A stretch of DNA of 64,000 nucleotides, taken from positions 31,290 to 95,289 of the forward strand of contig JAPKEL010000005.1 in NCBI GenBank assembly GCA_028822065.1. The letters run 5' to 3'. Shown here one piece after another: positions 28,474-39,289 of this stretch. This DNA comes from Woeseiaceae bacterium (GTDB lineage: Bacteria > Pseudomonadota > Gammaproteobacteria > Steroidobacterales > Woeseiaceae). The stretch's first letter is position 1, and the number at the start of each line of letters is the position of its first letter. The position numbers and the translations under genes are program-made. The notes beneath the pieces were generated by a model, which saw only the letters and a program-made list of their open reading frames with translations, did no database searches and had not been told where the DNA came from.

Positions 28474-30147
28474 CTACTTTTTACTCATTTTTTCTTTGAG
28501 TAATTCCCCGAGCGTTGTAGTACCGGATGATGCAGTCGATGAGTCATTCTGATAACTCGATAACGCTTCTTTTTCATCGTGCTCTTCTTTTGCTTTAATA
28601 GACAGTGAAACTAAACGATTTTTCCTATCGATGTTTATAATCTTCGCTTCAATATCATCCCCGATTTTAACCACATTTCTTGCGTCATCCATTCTTTCTT
28701 TCGACAGCTCAGATACATGCATCGATGCATTCACACCTTCTCCAATATCAATAAGGATACTTTGCGCCTCTACTTCAGCTACTTTACCTTTTATTAATGA
28801 ATTTTTTGGATGCTCTGAGAGCCACTTAGTAAAAGGATCTTCATTTAATTGCTTAATACCAAGTGAAATCCGCTCCCTCTCTGAATCTATAGCCAAGACT
28901 ATAGCTTTAATCTCTTGACCTTTTTTGTAATTATGGACCGCTTCCTCACCACTTACATCCCAAGATAGATCAGACAAATGAACCAAGCCATCAATTCCAC
29001 CTTCTAGGCCAATAAATACTCCAAAATCTGTAATTGATTTAATTTGACCATTAACTGTATCGCCTTTCTTAACCTTCTCTGAAAACTCAGCCCAAGGATT
29101 TTCCTGACATTGTTTTACACCTAATGAGATTCTTCGGCGTTCTTCATCAATCTCTAGCACCATAACCTCAACTTCTTGTCCAACCACAACCAATTTTGCA
29201 GGGTTTACATTTCGATTGGTCCAGTCCATTTCAGACACATGCACTAAACCCTCAACCCCTTCTTCAATCTCTACAAAACAACCATAATCAGCAATATTAG
29301 TTATTTTGCCTAGTAATTTAGTGTTAACGGGATAGCGATTTTTAATTGCATGCCAAGGATCTTCACCAAGTTGCTTTATACCTAGTGATACCCTCTGCTT
29401 TTCTCGCTCATACTTAAGAATTTTTACATCTACTTCATCACCAACATTAACGATCTCAGAGGGGTGTTTTACACGTTTCCATGCCATATCAGTAATATGT
29501 AATAAACCATCAATACCCCCAAGATCAACAAATGCACCGTAATCCGTTAGATTCTTTATTATTCCTTTTACAGTAATACCTTCCTGAATACTTTCAAGTA
29601 ATTCAGATCTTTCCGCGCTGTATTCAGATTCTACGACAGCTTTTCTTGATACAACAATATTATTACGCTGCTTATCTAATTTGATAACTTTGAATTCTAA
29701 GGTTTTACCTTCGAGGTAAGAAGGATCTCTTACGGGCCGCACGTCAACGAGTGAGCCGGGAAGGAAGGCTCTAATGCTTTCTATTTCAACAGTAAAGCCA
29801 CCTTTTACTCTACTGCTTATCAATCCTTCTATAACTTCATCTTTATCATGCGCCTCTTGGAGATTAATCCATGATCTAGCTCTGACAGCCTTTTCTCTAG
29901 ACAGGCGAGTCTCTCCAAAACCATCTTCGACTGCATCAAGTGCAACCTCAATTTCATCGCCAACAGATATATCATTTTTCTCTGATTGAAATTGATCTAT
30001 CGGGATAACAGCTTCAGATTTAAGGCCAGCAGAAACAACTACTACATCAGTATTTATTTCGACAATTGTGCCAGTTATAATGGTACCAGGCTTAATATTC
30101 TTACTAGCAAAACTTTCTTCAAATAATTCAGCGAAACTTTCAGACAT
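28474..30147 (-). CDS. rpsA: Ribosomal protein S1
   Basis: S1 binds mRNA and unfolds it on the 30S subunit. From ATG 30147 the protein has 557 residues, identical to the E. coli length; TTG 30159 would add four. [27 protein letters not shown] and [20 protein letters not shown] mark domains 1-2. Four further S1 repeats follow with [29 protein letters not shown] and [19 protein letters not shown] precedes the start. An 8-bp hairpin lies just upstream. Confidence 0.96.
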   Translation of the reverse strand: MSESFAELFEESFASKNIKPGTIITGTIVEINTDVVVVSAGLKSEAVIPIDQFQSEKNDISVGDEIEVALDAVEDGFGETRLSREKAVRARSWINLQEAHDKDEVIEGLISSRVKGGFTVEIESIRAFLPGSLVDVRPVRDPSYLEGKTLEFKVIKLDKQRNNIVVSRKAVVESEYSAERSELLESIQEGITVKGIIKNLTDYGAFVDLGGIDGLLHITDMAWKRVKHPSEIVNVGDEVDVKILKYEREKQRVSLGIKQLGEDPWHAIKNRYPVNTKLLGKITNIADYGCFVEIEEGVEGLVHVSEMDWTNRNVNPAKLVVVGQEVEVMVLEIDEERRRISLGVKQCQENPWAEFSEKVKKGDTVNGQIKSITDFGVFIGLEGGIDGLVHLSDLSWDVSGEEAVHNYKKGQEIKAIVLAIDSERERISLGIKQLNEDPFTKWLSEHPKNSLIKGKVAEVEAQSILIDIGEGVNASMHVSELSKERMDDARNVVKIGDDIEAKIINIDRKNRLVSLSIKAKEEHDEKEALSSYQNDSSTASSGTTTLGELLKEKMSKK

Positions 30148-30158
30148 TTTATATTCCA

Positions 30159-30190
30159 AAGAATTTACATTAGATTAAATTCTTATTATA
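30159..30190 (-). promoter_or_regulatory. rpsA leader hairpin next to a TATAAT box
   Basis: On the minus strand TATAAT (30185-30190) is followed at once by AAGAATTT (30177-30184), a 10-base loop and AAATTCTT (30159-30166), a perfect 8-bp stem ending 11 bases before the rpsA ATG. The -35 region is poor. Transcripts starting about 7 bases after TATAAT would lack the 5' arm, so the hairpin could form only in readthrough transcripts from cmk. A role in S1 autocontrol is conjecture. Confidence 0.35.
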
Positions 30191-30273
30191 TCGCTATGCA
30201 ACTTCCTTGCTACCAGCGGTTACCAAAATTATCCCTACGTCATGCAGGAAGATGTTATACATAAACCATTTAA

Positions 30274-30969
30274 TCAATCTGAATATTTATGTAATTTAAT
30301 AATTTCCTCAGATACTTCTTTTATCGACATTTTACTTGAATCAATTATGCATGCATCACTAGCTGGAACTAAAGGTGCATGCTCTCTCTCTTGATCCTGC
30401 TTATCGCGAATAGAAATATCTCTTGAAACGGCGGTGAGGCTAACATTAATGCCTAGTTCTTTCAACTGTTTATGTCTTCTTTTGGCTCTTTCCTCAAGGC
30501 TTGCGGTTAAAAATATCTTTAAACCTGCTTCAGGAAAAACAACAGTACCCATATCTCGTCCATCTGCTACTAAGCCAGGAGTCTCGATAAAGCTTCTCTG
30601 CAAACTTATTAATTCACCTCTCACTGAAGGATATCTAGCAACAATTGATGCATCTATACCGCATTTTTCATCTCTTACTAGACTCGTAATATTCTCTTGA
30701 TTTAAAAAAATTAATTGCTCACCATTACAGGAAATATCGAAATTTATATTTAACGAAGAGAGCATAGTTTTTACATCAACCTCATTATTGATATTTAAAT
30801 TATATTTTCTCACTGCAAAAGCGGTAATTCGATACAAAGAGCCACTATCTAAAATTTTCCAGCCCAGTATATTTGCGACCTCTTTTGAGATAGTTCCTTT
30901 TCCTGATCCACTGGGCCCATCTATAGTTATAATAGGTATATTCATTGAATTATAGGGCTTGTCTTTCAT
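30274..30969 (-). CDS. cmk: Cytidylate kinase
   Basis: Cmk phosphorylates CMP and dCMP. Starting at ATG 30969 it has 231 residues (E. coli 227). IDGPSGSGKGTISKEVA is the P-loop. DGRDMGTVVFPEA and the lid region RRHKQLKELG follow. The chosen ATG is preceded by AGGAG and overlaps aroA by 20 bases. A TTG at 30993 and an ATG at 30945 are less likely. It lies in the conserved aroA-cmk-rpsA order. Confidence 0.94.
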   Translation of the reverse strand: MKDKPYNSMNIPIITIDGPSGSGKGTISKEVANILGWKILDSGSLYRITAFAVRKYNLNINNEVDVKTMLSSLNINFDISCNGEQLIFLNQENITSLVRDEKCGIDASIVARYPSVRGELISLQRSFIETPGLVADGRDMGTVVFPEAGLKIFLTASLEERAKRRHKQLKELGINVSLTAVSRDISIRDKQDQEREHAPLVPASDACIIDSSKMSIKEVSEEIIKLHKYSD

Positions 30970-32269
30970 TGGGCTCCTGAATCGAAATAGCAACCCCTAT
31001 ACCTTGCATCAGATTAACAAAACCAGGAAAAGAAGTGTCAATATTCTCAATATCTTTTATTTTAATTGCATTATTCGCCCCTATTGCTGCCACTGCAAAT
31101 GACATTGCAATCCGATGATCTCCGTAACTATCTACCTCACCACCATTAAATTTACTATTAGCAATAGTTACACCATGTTTTTGTTCTTTGACTGAAACAC
31201 CTAGATTTTGCATTCCCTCACACATTGTTTTTATCCGATCGCTTTCCTTGTAACGTAACTCGTCAATTCCACTTATCCTTGTAATACCATCGGCGTATGC
31301 GGCCAAAATAAAAATAATTGGAAATTCATCTATTGATAGAGATACTAGATCTGGGTTATCAATATCAATACCTTGTAAACGAGAGGATTCAAGATGAATG
31401 TCTGCAACAGGCTCATTGCCAAATGACCTAATATTGCTGAGCTCTATCTTAGCACCCATTTGTTTGATAATAGTTAAGAACCCAATTCTGGTGGAGTTAA
31501 TACCGATATCTCGAAGAATTAATGATGATTTAGTTGATATCAAAAATGCAGCTATCAAAAATGCTGCTGAAGAAAAATCGCCAGGAATTTGCATATCCAA
31601 AGATTGTAATTTCTCAGGTTGCTTCATTATTATTTTGTTATCACGATTCAGGATTGAGCATTTCATTACCCTTAGCATTCTTTCCGAATGATCTCTTGTA
31701 ATATTAGGCTCAATTATTGTTGTTTCGCCATTCGCATAAAGAGAAGCCAGTAGAATCGATGACTTGACTTGTGCGCTAGCCAGAGGCATTTCATAAAGAA
31801 TACTCGAAATATTCTTATTACCCATTAAAATGATGGGAAGGCAACCTGAGCAACTTTCAATTTCTGCACCCATCTCTTTTAAGGGTCTAATGATTCTACT
31901 CATTGGTCTTTTAGACAAAGACGAATCGCCAATCAATACTGAATCAAATTTTTGGGCAGATAATAGACCGGTCAGGAGTCTTACGGCAGTCCCAGAGTTG
32001 CCCAAATCAATCGGAGTGGTAGATTTTTTTAACCCCATTAATCCAACACCATGTACGATTAAATCAGTATCATTATGCTCAATTTTTACACCCATCTTGA
32101 CAAAAGCCTCAAGGGTAGCCAAACAATCATTACTCGATAAAAAACCAGTAAAATGAGAGACTCCATCAGCAATCGCGCTAAAGATTAATGCTCTATGAGA
32201 TATAGATTTATCGCCAGGTACGGATATTTCGCTATCTTTTAACTTCGATGGTGAAACGTAAAAATTCAT
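30950..32269 (-). CDS. aroA: 3-phosphoshikimate 1-carboxyvinyltransferase (EPSP synthase)
   Basis: AroA joins phosphoenolpyruvate to shikimate 3-phosphate in the chorismate pathway. The 439 residues are close to the family length. VPGDKSISHRALIFSA near residue 18, LGNSGTAVRLLTG near residue 87, and the C-terminal YKESDRIKTM and SYGDHRIAMSFAVA are diagnostic. GNSGTA with no alanine in place of the first glycine suggests the ordinary inhibitor-sensitive class, but classes were not compared in detail. It is 13 bases after pheA. Confidence 0.95.
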   Translation of the reverse strand: MNFYVSPSKLKDSEISVPGDKSISHRALIFSAIADGVSHFTGFLSSNDCLATLEAFVKMGVKIEHNDTDLIVHGVGLMGLKKSTTPIDLGNSGTAVRLLTGLLSAQKFDSVLIGDSSLSKRPMSRIIRPLKEMGAEIESCSGCLPIILMGNKNISSILYEMPLASAQVKSSILLASLYANGETTIIEPNITRDHSERMLRVMKCSILNRDNKIIMKQPEKLQSLDMQIPGDFSSAAFLIAAFLISTKSSLILRDIGINSTRIGFLTIIKQMGAKIELSNIRSFGNEPVADIHLESSRLQGIDIDNPDLVSLSIDEFPIIFILAAYADGITRISGIDELRYKESDRIKTMCEGMQNLGVSVKEQKHGVTIANSKFNGGEVDSYGDHRIAMSFAVAAIGANNAIKIKDIENIDTSFPGFVNLMQGIGVAISIQEPNERQAL

Positions 32270-32282
32270 AAATTTATTTTTA

Positions 32283-33392
32283 CTAATTTACCGCTTTTGG
32301 ATACGCGCCCAGAACTCTATATAATGAACAATTTTTTCGCACCTTTTCTAATACAGGCGTTAGAGATGATTCATCAGCATGACCATCAACATCAAGAAAA
32401 AAAACATAATCCCAGTTTTTTCTATGTGAGGGCCGTGATTCAATTCTTGTGATATTGATATTATTAGTAGAAAAAGGTTCAAGAATTGAATAGAGAACAC
32501 CTGCACCAGTTTTTGTGTCATCTGCAGATAGTAAAATTGTAGTCTTATCATTACCGCTCTTCGCTATCATATCCCTACCTACTACCAAGAAACGCGTAGT
32601 ATTATCTGATCGATCTTCGATACTTCTAGTCAAAACATTAAGATCATAGATATCAACCGCTGTATCTCCACCAATGGCCGCGGTTCCCTTTTCATCCCTT
32701 GCTCGCCTAGCACCAACTGCATTACTACTGACCCCAATAAGTTCAACTTCAGGAAGATATTCTCGAACCCATCCTCTGCACTGAGCTAATGCTTGCTCAT
32801 GAGCACAAATTCGTTTAATTTTATTCAAATCTTTCATTTTCCCAATTAGATGGTGCTCGATTCTAAGCTCGATTTCTCCGCATATTTTGAGCGGAGAAGA
32901 AAGAAACATATCAAGAGTATTATTCACGGTTCCTTCAGTGGAATTCTCAATAGGCACAACCCCAAAATCAGCAGCATGGCTTTCTACTTCATGAAAAACT
33001 TCATCAATAGCGCCATAAGGTAAGGCTCTGACTGAGTGCCCGAAATGCTTATAAACGGCTGCTTGAGTAAAAGTACCTTCAGGGCCTAGGAAACCGACCT
33101 TCAATGGTTCTTGCTGAGCCAAGCAAGCCGACATAATTTCTCTAAACAATCGAACCATTTCCTCATCTTTTAATGGCCCTTGGTTTCTTTTAAGAACAGA
33201 TCTAAGGACATCAGCTTCGCGTTCTGGTCGATAGAAATCTGTAGAAGTTCCATTTTTGTTTTTTGATAAACCGATATTTTTTGCAAGCCCGGCCCTTTGA
33301 TTTATTAAGCCTTGAATCTGGATATCAATAGAGTCAATATCCTCTCGAATACCCGTCAAATTCATTGTAGTTGATTTGTCTTTTTTGTTCAT
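32283..33392 (-). CDS. pheA: Chorismate mutase/prephenate dehydratase (P-protein)
   Basis: This is a bifunctional enzyme of 369 residues. The N-terminal AroQ chorismate mutase helix bundle covers about residues 12-95 (IREDIDSIDIQIQGLINQRA). The prephenate dehydratase domain covers about 97-275 with FLGPEGTFTQAA, ENSTEGTVNNTLD and the DNTTRFLV motif. A C-terminal ACT domain (SRPSHRKNWDYVFFLD) is the phenylalanine sensor. It makes phenylpyruvate from chorismate. No tyrA is nearby. Confidence 0.95.
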   Translation of the reverse strand: MNKKDKSTTMNLTGIREDIDSIDIQIQGLINQRAGLAKNIGLSKNKNGTSTDFYRPEREADVLRSVLKRNQGPLKDEEMVRLFREIMSACLAQQEPLKVGFLGPEGTFTQAAVYKHFGHSVRALPYGAIDEVFHEVESHAADFGVVPIENSTEGTVNNTLDMFLSSPLKICGEIELRIEHHLIGKMKDLNKIKRICAHEQALAQCRGWVREYLPEVELIGVSSNAVGARRARDEKGTAAIGGDTAVDIYDLNVLTRSIEDRSDNTTRFLVVGRDMIAKSGNDKTTILLSADDTKTGAGVLYSILEPFSTNNINITRIESRPSHRKNWDYVFFLDVDGHADESSLTPVLEKVRKNCSLYRVLGAYPKAVN

Positions 33393-33459
33393 TTGTTTAA
33401 TTTGAAGTTAAAATAAATATATACGCTAACATGTTGTAATTAAATATAAAAACTTTAAT

Positions 33460-34632
33460 TCAAGCATTGCCAATATTACGCACAGCGAGGACGCCTTCTA
33501 TACTAAAAATTTCATTAACAATTGCGTCTGGGATCTCTGCATCTAAATCAACAATTGTATAAGCCAGATTACCAATGGATTTATTTAACAGATCTTCAAT
33601 GTTTAATCCAGCTGATGCTAGGCATGTTGATATCTGCCCGACCATATTTGGAATATTTTTATTAGCAATCGTCAATCTATATGCTTTCATTCTTGGCAAG
33701 GCAACACTAGGAAAATTAACAGAATAACTTACATTTCCATTTTCTAGATAATCTTTAAGATTTTCAACAACCATAATTGCACAATTTTGCTCGGCTTCAA
33801 TTGTCGATGCCCCAAGATGAGGTAAAGCTATAACTTTACTATGCTTAATCAGCAGAGGTTCCGGAAAATCACATACATAACTTCTTAAGCTACCTTCATC
33901 CAGTGCCTTCAAGACTGCTTCAGAGCTTATTACTCCTGCTCTTGAGAAATTTATTAAAATTGAATTTTTCTTCAGTAAATTTAAGCATTTTTTACTAATT
34001 AAATTCTTCGTTCCAGCAACTAAAGGAACATGAATCGTTACTGCATCGGATCTTAGAAAGATATCATCCAGATTTTCAACTTTTTCTACGCCTGATGATA
34101 GTTTCCAAGCATTATTAACAGTTACTTTAGGATCGAAGCCGATCACTTTCATTCCTAGGGCTAAAGCTGCGTTAGCAACATGGACGCCTATGGCACCTAA
34201 GCCTATGACTCCGAGCGTCCTACCCGGTAATTCGATACCAGCGAATTGCTTTTTTCCAGATTCAATTAATTTCTTTAGCTCATCACCATCACAATCAATC
34301 GAGCGAACGAAATCTCTAGCATTGCAAATATTTCTTGCTGATATTAACAATGCAGCAATTGTTAATTCCTTTACAGCGTTTGCATTAGCACCTGGCGCAT
34401 TAAAAACAGGGATGCCACGATTACTCATCAAATCTACAGGTATATTATTCACGCCCGCGCCAGCTCTAGCAATTGCTTTAACTGAATTTGAGATCTCAAA
34501 TTCGTGTAAATCATATGATCTTAGAACAATCGCTGTCGGATTATCTATCTTATTAGCGAGGCTATAGTTTTCAGTGGAAAATCTATCCAGACCCTCTTTA
34601 GCAATGTTATTTAATGTTTGAATTTTATGCAT
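33460..34632 (-). CDS. serA: D-3-phosphoglycerate dehydrogenase
   Basis: SerA oxidises 3-phosphoglycerate, the first step of serine synthesis. The 390 residues contain the NAD site LGVIGLGAIGVHVANAA near residue 138. Catalytic motifs are NFSRAGVI and PHLGASTIEAEQ, which holds the catalytic histidine. A C-terminal ACT domain (about 320-390) follows. It lacks the extra intervening domain of the longest forms. It stands between serC and pheA, where serA is not usual. In several bacteria SerA also reduces 2-oxoglutarate to D-2-hydroxyglutarate, which may link it to the flavoprotein at 11409-12803. Confidence 0.9.
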   Translation of the reverse strand: MHKIQTLNNIAKEGLDRFSTENYSLANKIDNPTAIVLRSYDLHEFEISNSVKAIARAGAGVNNIPVDLMSNRGIPVFNAPGANANAVKELTIAALLISARNICNARDFVRSIDCDGDELKKLIESGKKQFAGIELPGRTLGVIGLGAIGVHVANAALALGMKVIGFDPKVTVNNAWKLSSGVEKVENLDDIFLRSDAVTIHVPLVAGTKNLISKKCLNLLKKNSILINFSRAGVISSEAVLKALDEGSLRSYVCDFPEPLLIKHSKVIALPHLGASTIEAEQNCAIMVVENLKDYLENGNVSYSVNFPSVALPRMKAYRLTIANKNIPNMVGQISTCLASAGLNIEDLLNKSIGNLAYTIVDLDAEIPDAIVNEIFSIEGVLAVRNIGNA

Positions 34633-34649
34633 ATTATATTTGATAAAAA

Positions 34650-35732
34650 TTAGATATTTTTAACTTCGAATTTATCCATAAATGTAATAAGATCAATAAC
34701 AGCATCAATACCTACTGCATTATATATAGATGCCCTCATGCCGCCAACACTTCGATGTCCTTTTAAATTGACTAGGCCTGCTTGATTTGATTCAAGCAGG
34801 AACTTCTCCTCTATTGATTTATTCTTCAGTAAAAATGGGATATTCATTCTTGAGCGATGATCTTCGTTTACTGGATTAAAATAGAGTCTTGATTGATCAA
34901 TGTACTGATAAAGTAATTCAGATTTTTTTTTATTAATCTTTTCAATAGCGCTTAGACCACCTATGTCTATCAAATACTCAAACACGAGTCCAGCTGCATA
35001 CCATGAAAATGTCGGAGGGGTATTCGACATCGACCCAGAATCAACATAAGTCTTATAATTCATGAGATTGGGAATATCCTCTGCCGCTTGCCCCACTAAA
35101 TCATCCCTAACGATAACTAAAGTAAGCCCCGCAGGACCAATGTTCTTTTGTGCCCCAGCATATATCAATCCGTACTCCGAGACATTTATTTCTCTTGAAA
35201 GAATCGAGCTAGACATATCTGAAACAATCGGGACATTATTTGATTTAGGTGTAAAATTATATTCCACACCACCGATAGTTTCATTTTCCGTAATATGCAA
35301 ATAGGCTGCTGCAGAGTCTTTATTCCACTCTTTTTCATCGATTATTGAGCTGTAATTATCATCCTTTGAATCACATACAATATTGACTTGATTAAATTTA
35401 GAGGCCTCTTTCGCTGCTTTCTTACCCCAGCTTCCAGTGATGGCATAATCCACAATTGTATTTCTCTGAGCTAAGTTCAGAGCTACCATTGAAAACTGAA
35501 GAGTCGCGCCACCTTGCAAAAATAATACATGGTAGTTGTCTGGTATATCAAGTAATAACCTAAGATCAGATTCGGCTTTTTCAGCTATATGGGTGAATGA
35601 TTTACCCCTATGACTTGCCTCCATGACAGACATTCCACTGTCTTCCCAATCAAGCAAATCATTTTGAATTTTAATTAAAACTTCTAAAGGCAAAGCGCTT
35701 GGGCCTGCAGAAAAGTTATGCACACGCGACAT
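34650..35732 (-). CDS. serC: Phosphoserine aminotransferase
   Basis: SerC converts 3-phosphohydroxypyruvate to phosphoserine and serves in pyridoxal synthesis. Its 360 residues match E. coli (362). VHNFSAGPSALPLEVL, SVMEASHRGKSF, FLQGGATLQF and the PLP lysine motif YAGAQKNIGPAGL are present. It begins 47 bases after gyrA and is followed 17 bases later by serA, so the two serine genes are adjacent. Confidence 0.96.
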   Translation of the reverse strand: MSRVHNFSAGPSALPLEVLIKIQNDLLDWEDSGMSVMEASHRGKSFTHIAEKAESDLRLLLDIPDNYHVLFLQGGATLQFSMVALNLAQRNTIVDYAITGSWGKKAAKEASKFNQVNIVCDSKDDNYSSIIDEKEWNKDSAAAYLHITENETIGGVEYNFTPKSNNVPIVSDMSSSILSREINVSEYGLIYAGAQKNIGPAGLTLVIVRDDLVGQAAEDIPNLMNYKTYVDSGSMSNTPPTFSWYAAGLVFEYLIDIGGLSAIEKINKKKSELLYQYIDQSRLYFNPVNEDHRSRMNIPFLLKNKSIEEKFLLESNQAGLVNLKGHRSVGGMRASIYNAVGIDAVIDLITFMDKFEVKNI

Positions 35733-35779
35733 CTATCTAAATCCTTTATTTGACAATCATAAGGACCAAGCTAATTAAA

Positions 35780-38323
35780 TCAATCATCATCACCATCATC
35801 CTCAATCGCTTCTATACCAGCTAAACCTACTAGCTTTTGGTCATCGATCAGCCTGATTAGAGTCACACCTTGTGTGTTCCTACCCACAATAGAGATACCC
35901 TCTACAGGCGTTCTAACTAAGGTACCATTTGAGCTAATTAACATGATTTCATCACCCTCATCAACTTGAAGCGCACCCACAGTGAGCCCATTCCTATCTG
36001 ATGTTTTAATTGCAATTACACCTTGACCACCTCGTTTCTGAGTTGAAAATTGATTAATTTTCGTCCTCTTGCCATACCCGTTTTCTGTTGCGGTCAGCAA
36101 CAATCCATCATTAACAATACACAGAGCAATAACTCTAAAATCTTTTTTCAATCGAATGCCCCGAACACCAGAAGCAGTCCTCCCAGTAGCTCTTACATCT
36201 TTCTCATTGAATTTAATTGCTTTACCATTATTCGCTACCAAAAGAACCTCATTCTCTCCATTGGTTATAGCGACATCAATCAAATCATCACCTTTAAGAC
36301 CAATAGCTATAATACCGTTTGACCTGGGCCTTGAAAACATCTTAAGGGGCGTCTTTTTGACAGTCCCATTACTTGTCGCCATAAACACATATGCATCTTC
36401 AGTGAATTCTCTAATTGGCAAAACAGCACTTATCCTCTCATCATCATCAAGAGGCAATAGATTAATTATCGGCTTACCTCTAGCTCCTCTACTTGCTTGT
36501 GGTACTCGGTAAACCTTGATCCAATATATTTTTCCCTTGCTAGAGAAACACAAGAGAGTGTCATGTGTATTTGCTACAAATAACTTATCTATAAAATCTT
36601 CATCTTTCATTTTAGTGGCTGATCTCCCTCTGCCACCTCGTTTTTGTGCCTGATACGTGTCTGATGATTGCGCTTTGATATAGCCACCATGAGACAAGGT
36701 TACTATAACCTCTTCATCTGGTATTAAATCCTCATCCATTAAATCCGTGTAGTCTTGATTAATCTCGGTTCGTCTCAGCTCTCCATATTCTGTGACTATT
36801 TCATTTAATTCGTCACGAATAACTTGAAGCAAAACATCTGTATCCGAAAGAATACCTAATAGCTTTTTAATCAATTCTAAGATATTTTTATATTCATCTA
36901 AAATTTTATCTTGCTCTAGACCCGTTAAACGATGCAGCCTTAAATCTAAAATTGCCTGTGCCTGAATGGGAGAGAGGGTATAAACTTTATTGTTTAAGCC
37001 GTATTGCTTCTCAAGATCGATAGGGGTCGTATTCATTCCCCCAGCATTTTTAAGCATTTTCTCTACATTACCTGGCTTCCATGCTTTTTTAAGTAAACTC
37101 ACCTTAGCTTCTGCGGGGGTCGGTGAGGCTTTTATCAATTTTATTACTTCATCGATATTCGCAAGAGCCACAGCTTGCCCTTCTAATATATGAGCCCTTC
37201 CCCTCGCTTTCTTTAATTCAAATATAGTTCTTCTTGTTACCACTTCACGGCGATGCGCAATAAACGCTTCCAAAATTTGTTTTAAATTTAGAAGTTTTGG
37301 CTGACCTTCATGAAGAGCCACCATGTTAATTCCAAAAACAGTTTGCAATGAGGTTTGTTTATACAAATTATTTAACACCACATCCGTAACTTCGCCCTGA
37401 CGAAGCTCTATAACAATTCGCATTCCATCTTTATCAGACTCATCTCTTAATTCAGTAATACCTTCAATTTTCTTATCTCTAACTAATTCTGCAATTTTTT
37501 CAATCAATCTCGCCTTATTAACTTGATAGGGTAATTCGGTGACTATAATCGCTTCACGATTCCGTTTACCAAGACTTTCGACTTCAGTCCTAGCACGGAT
37601 ATGCACTCGACCTCTGCCGGTACAATAAGCCTCATAGATCCCCTGTGTTCCATTAATCATTCCAGCGGTTGGAAAATCTGGCCCCGGTACATGATCCATT
37701 AGATCTTTAATTTCAATTTTCGGCTCATCAATTAAAGCCAAACAAGCAGTCACAATCTCCGTTAAGTTATGTGGCGGGATATTCGTCGCCATACCGACCG
37801 CAATACCAGAGGAACCATTAATCAACAAATTTGGTATTTTCGTCGGCATGACCGAAGGTTCAGACTCTGAGCCATCATAATTTTCTAGAAAATCAACAGT
37901 CTCTTTATCTAAATCTGCAAGTATTTCATGCGCAATTTTTGCCATTCTTACTTCTGTGTAACGCATTGCCGCAGGAGAATCGCCATCAACTGAACCAAAA
38001 TTACCTTGACCGTCAACTAACATATGACGCATGGAGAAAGGTTGAGCCATTCTCACTATAGTGTCATAAACAGCAGTATCACCATGAGGGTGATACTTAC
38101 CGATCACATCACCAACGACACGCGCTGATTTTTTATAAGCTTTATTGTAATCATTACTAAGAACCCGCATAGCATACAAAACGCGACGATGAACAGGTTT
38201 TAATCCGTCTCGAACATCAGGTAAAGCACGGCCAACAATAACACTCATTGCATAATCCAAATAGGATTGTTGCATTTCTTCTTCAAGACTAATGGATAGA
38301 ATTTCTTTTGCTACTTCAGACAT
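35780..38323 (-). CDS. gyrA: DNA gyrase subunit A
   Basis: GyrA cuts and rejoins DNA in the A2B2 gyrase. ATG 38323 gives 847 residues and matches the E. coli N-terminus; TTG 38338 is less likely. [28 protein letters not shown], with a 28-residue stretch nearly identical to other GyrA, and the catalytic tyrosine in AAMRYTEVR are present. The quinolone region reads [10 protein letters not shown], with threonine at the E. coli Ser83 position as in wild-type pseudomonads. The C-terminal beta-pinwheel includes the GyrA box QKRGGRG (near residue 560), and an acidic tail ends the protein. Confidence 0.96.
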   Translation of the reverse strand: MSEVAKEILSISLEEEMQQSYLDYAMSVIVGRALPDVRDGLKPVHRRVLYAMRVLSNDYNKAYKKSARVVGDVIGKYHPHGDTAVYDTIVRMAQPFSMRHMLVDGQGNFGSVDGDSPAAMRYTEVRMAKIAHEILADLDKETVDFLENYDGSESEPSVMPTKIPNLLINGSSGIAVGMATNIPPHNLTEIVTACLALIDEPKIEIKDLMDHVPGPDFPTAGMINGTQGIYEAYCTGRGRVHIRARTEVESLGKRNREAIIVTELPYQVNKARLIEKIAELVRDKKIEGITELRDESDKDGMRIVIELRQGEVTDVVLNNLYKQTSLQTVFGINMVALHEGQPKLLNLKQILEAFIAHRREVVTRRTIFELKKARGRAHILEGQAVALANIDEVIKLIKASPTPAEAKVSLLKKAWKPGNVEKMLKNAGGMNTTPIDLEKQYGLNNKVYTLSPIQAQAILDLRLHRLTGLEQDKILDEYKNILELIKKLLGILSDTDVLLQVIRDELNEIVTEYGELRRTEINQDYTDLMDEDLIPDEEVIVTLSHGGYIKAQSSDTYQAQKRGGRGRSATKMKDEDFIDKLFVANTHDTLLCFSSKGKIYWIKVYRVPQASRGARGKPIINLLPLDDDERISAVLPIREFTEDAYVFMATSNGTVKKTPLKMFSRPRSNGIIAIGLKGDDLIDVAITNGENEVLLVANNGKAIKFNEKDVRATGRTASGVRGIRLKKDFRVIALCIVNDGLLLTATENGYGKRTKINQFSTQKRGGQGVIAIKTSDRNGLTVGALQVDEGDEIMLISSNGTLVRTPVEGISIVGRNTQGVTLIRLIDDQKLVGLAGIEAIEDDGDDD

Positions 38324-38569
38324 AGATTTCAAAGCCAAAAATAATTAAAAAACTTATTTATTTTATATTTATAATAACCAAAAAAGACGACTAACATTAA
38401 TAGAGTTATACTATCATAAAAGAGAGATTTTCGGCACAAAATATAAGTATATTCAAAGTGGTTTTAACAAAAAAAATATTCATAACACTCACCCAAAATA
38501 TTTAATTTTTAAAAATTATTAAATACACATATAACAAATACTTATATTACTAACTTAGCGTAATAAATA

Positions 38570-39289
38570 ATGAATGAAAATCAAAAAAATATAGATTCAG
38601 ATGAAATTAAAAAATTTGATAATTTGGCTTCTCGATGGTGGGATCCAGAGGGTGATTTTAAACCACTCCATCAAATCAACCCACTAAGACTCGATTACAT
38701 TTGTCGTCACAATGATTTAAAAGATTTAAAAGTTGTTGATATTGGGTGTGGTGGAGGAATTTTATCCGAAGCCATGTCCAAGAAAGGTGCATTTGTAACT
38801 GGTGTTGATATGGCTGAAAAAGCGTTGAACGTGGCAAAACTTCATCAAATAGAATCCAAGACAACAGTCGATTACAGATTATCAACTGCTGAAGAGCTCT
38901 CTGCTTCAAAAAAAGAGGGCTTTGATGTCGTCACGTGCCTAGAAATGCTTGAGCATGTTCCTCAACCTGCGGATATCATCAAATCATGTGCGGATTTAGT
39001 TAAGCCTGGTGGCTCGGTGTATTTTTCAACTATTAATAAAAATTTAAAATCCTTTCTCTATGCGATTGTGGGAGCTGAGCATTTTTTAAAATTACTTCCG
39101 ATAGGCACCCATGAATACAGTAAATTCATTAAGCCATCTGAAATTGACACATGGGCGCGTGATTCCATGCTAGAGCTTAATGACAGTGTTGGTCTTGCAT
39201 ATAATCCAATCTTTGAGAAATATTCTCTAACGAAAAATCTAGACGTTAACTATATGATGCATTTCACAAAACCATCATCAAATGAATAG
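38570..39289 (+). CDS. ubiG: Ubiquinone biosynthesis O-methyltransferase
   Basis: UbiG performs both O-methylations of ubiquinone synthesis with S-adenosylmethionine. The 239 residues match E. coli (240). FDNLASRWWDPEGDFKPLH and NPLRLDYI at the N-terminus, VVDIGCGGGILSEAM (SAM site) and CLEMLEHVPQP are typical. It diverges from gyrA across 246 bases, the same arrangement as in E. coli and pseudomonads. Its last 8 bases overlap the phosphatase gene. Confidence 0.95.
   Translation: MNENQKNIDSDEIKKFDNLASRWWDPEGDFKPLHQINPLRLDYICRHNDLKDLKVVDIGCGGGILSEAMSKKGAFVTGVDMAEKALNVAKLHQIESKTTVDYRLSTAEELSASKKEGFDVVTCLEMLEHVPQPADIIKSCADLVKPGGSVYFSTINKNLKSFLYAIVGAEHFLKLLPIGTHEYSKFIKPSEIDTWARDSMLELNDSVGLAYNPIFEKYSLTKNLDVNYMMHFTKPSSNE

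Noticed and set aside
36050..36512. Antisense open frames inside gyrA, up to 147 codons
   Set aside because: They mirror the strongly constrained gyrA coding frame; composition is that of a shadow frame.
37975..38110. Quinolone-resistance change in GyrA (threonine at the Ser83 position)
   Set aside because: Threonine is the normal residue in pseudomonads and other relatives, and the Asp87 equivalent is intact.
38503..38518. 16-bp palindrome TAATTTTTAAAAATTA in the gyrA-ubiG spacer
   Set aside because: Composed only of A and T in a very AT-rich spacer, so it can easily arise by chance. No firm promoters could be placed in this 246-base spacer.
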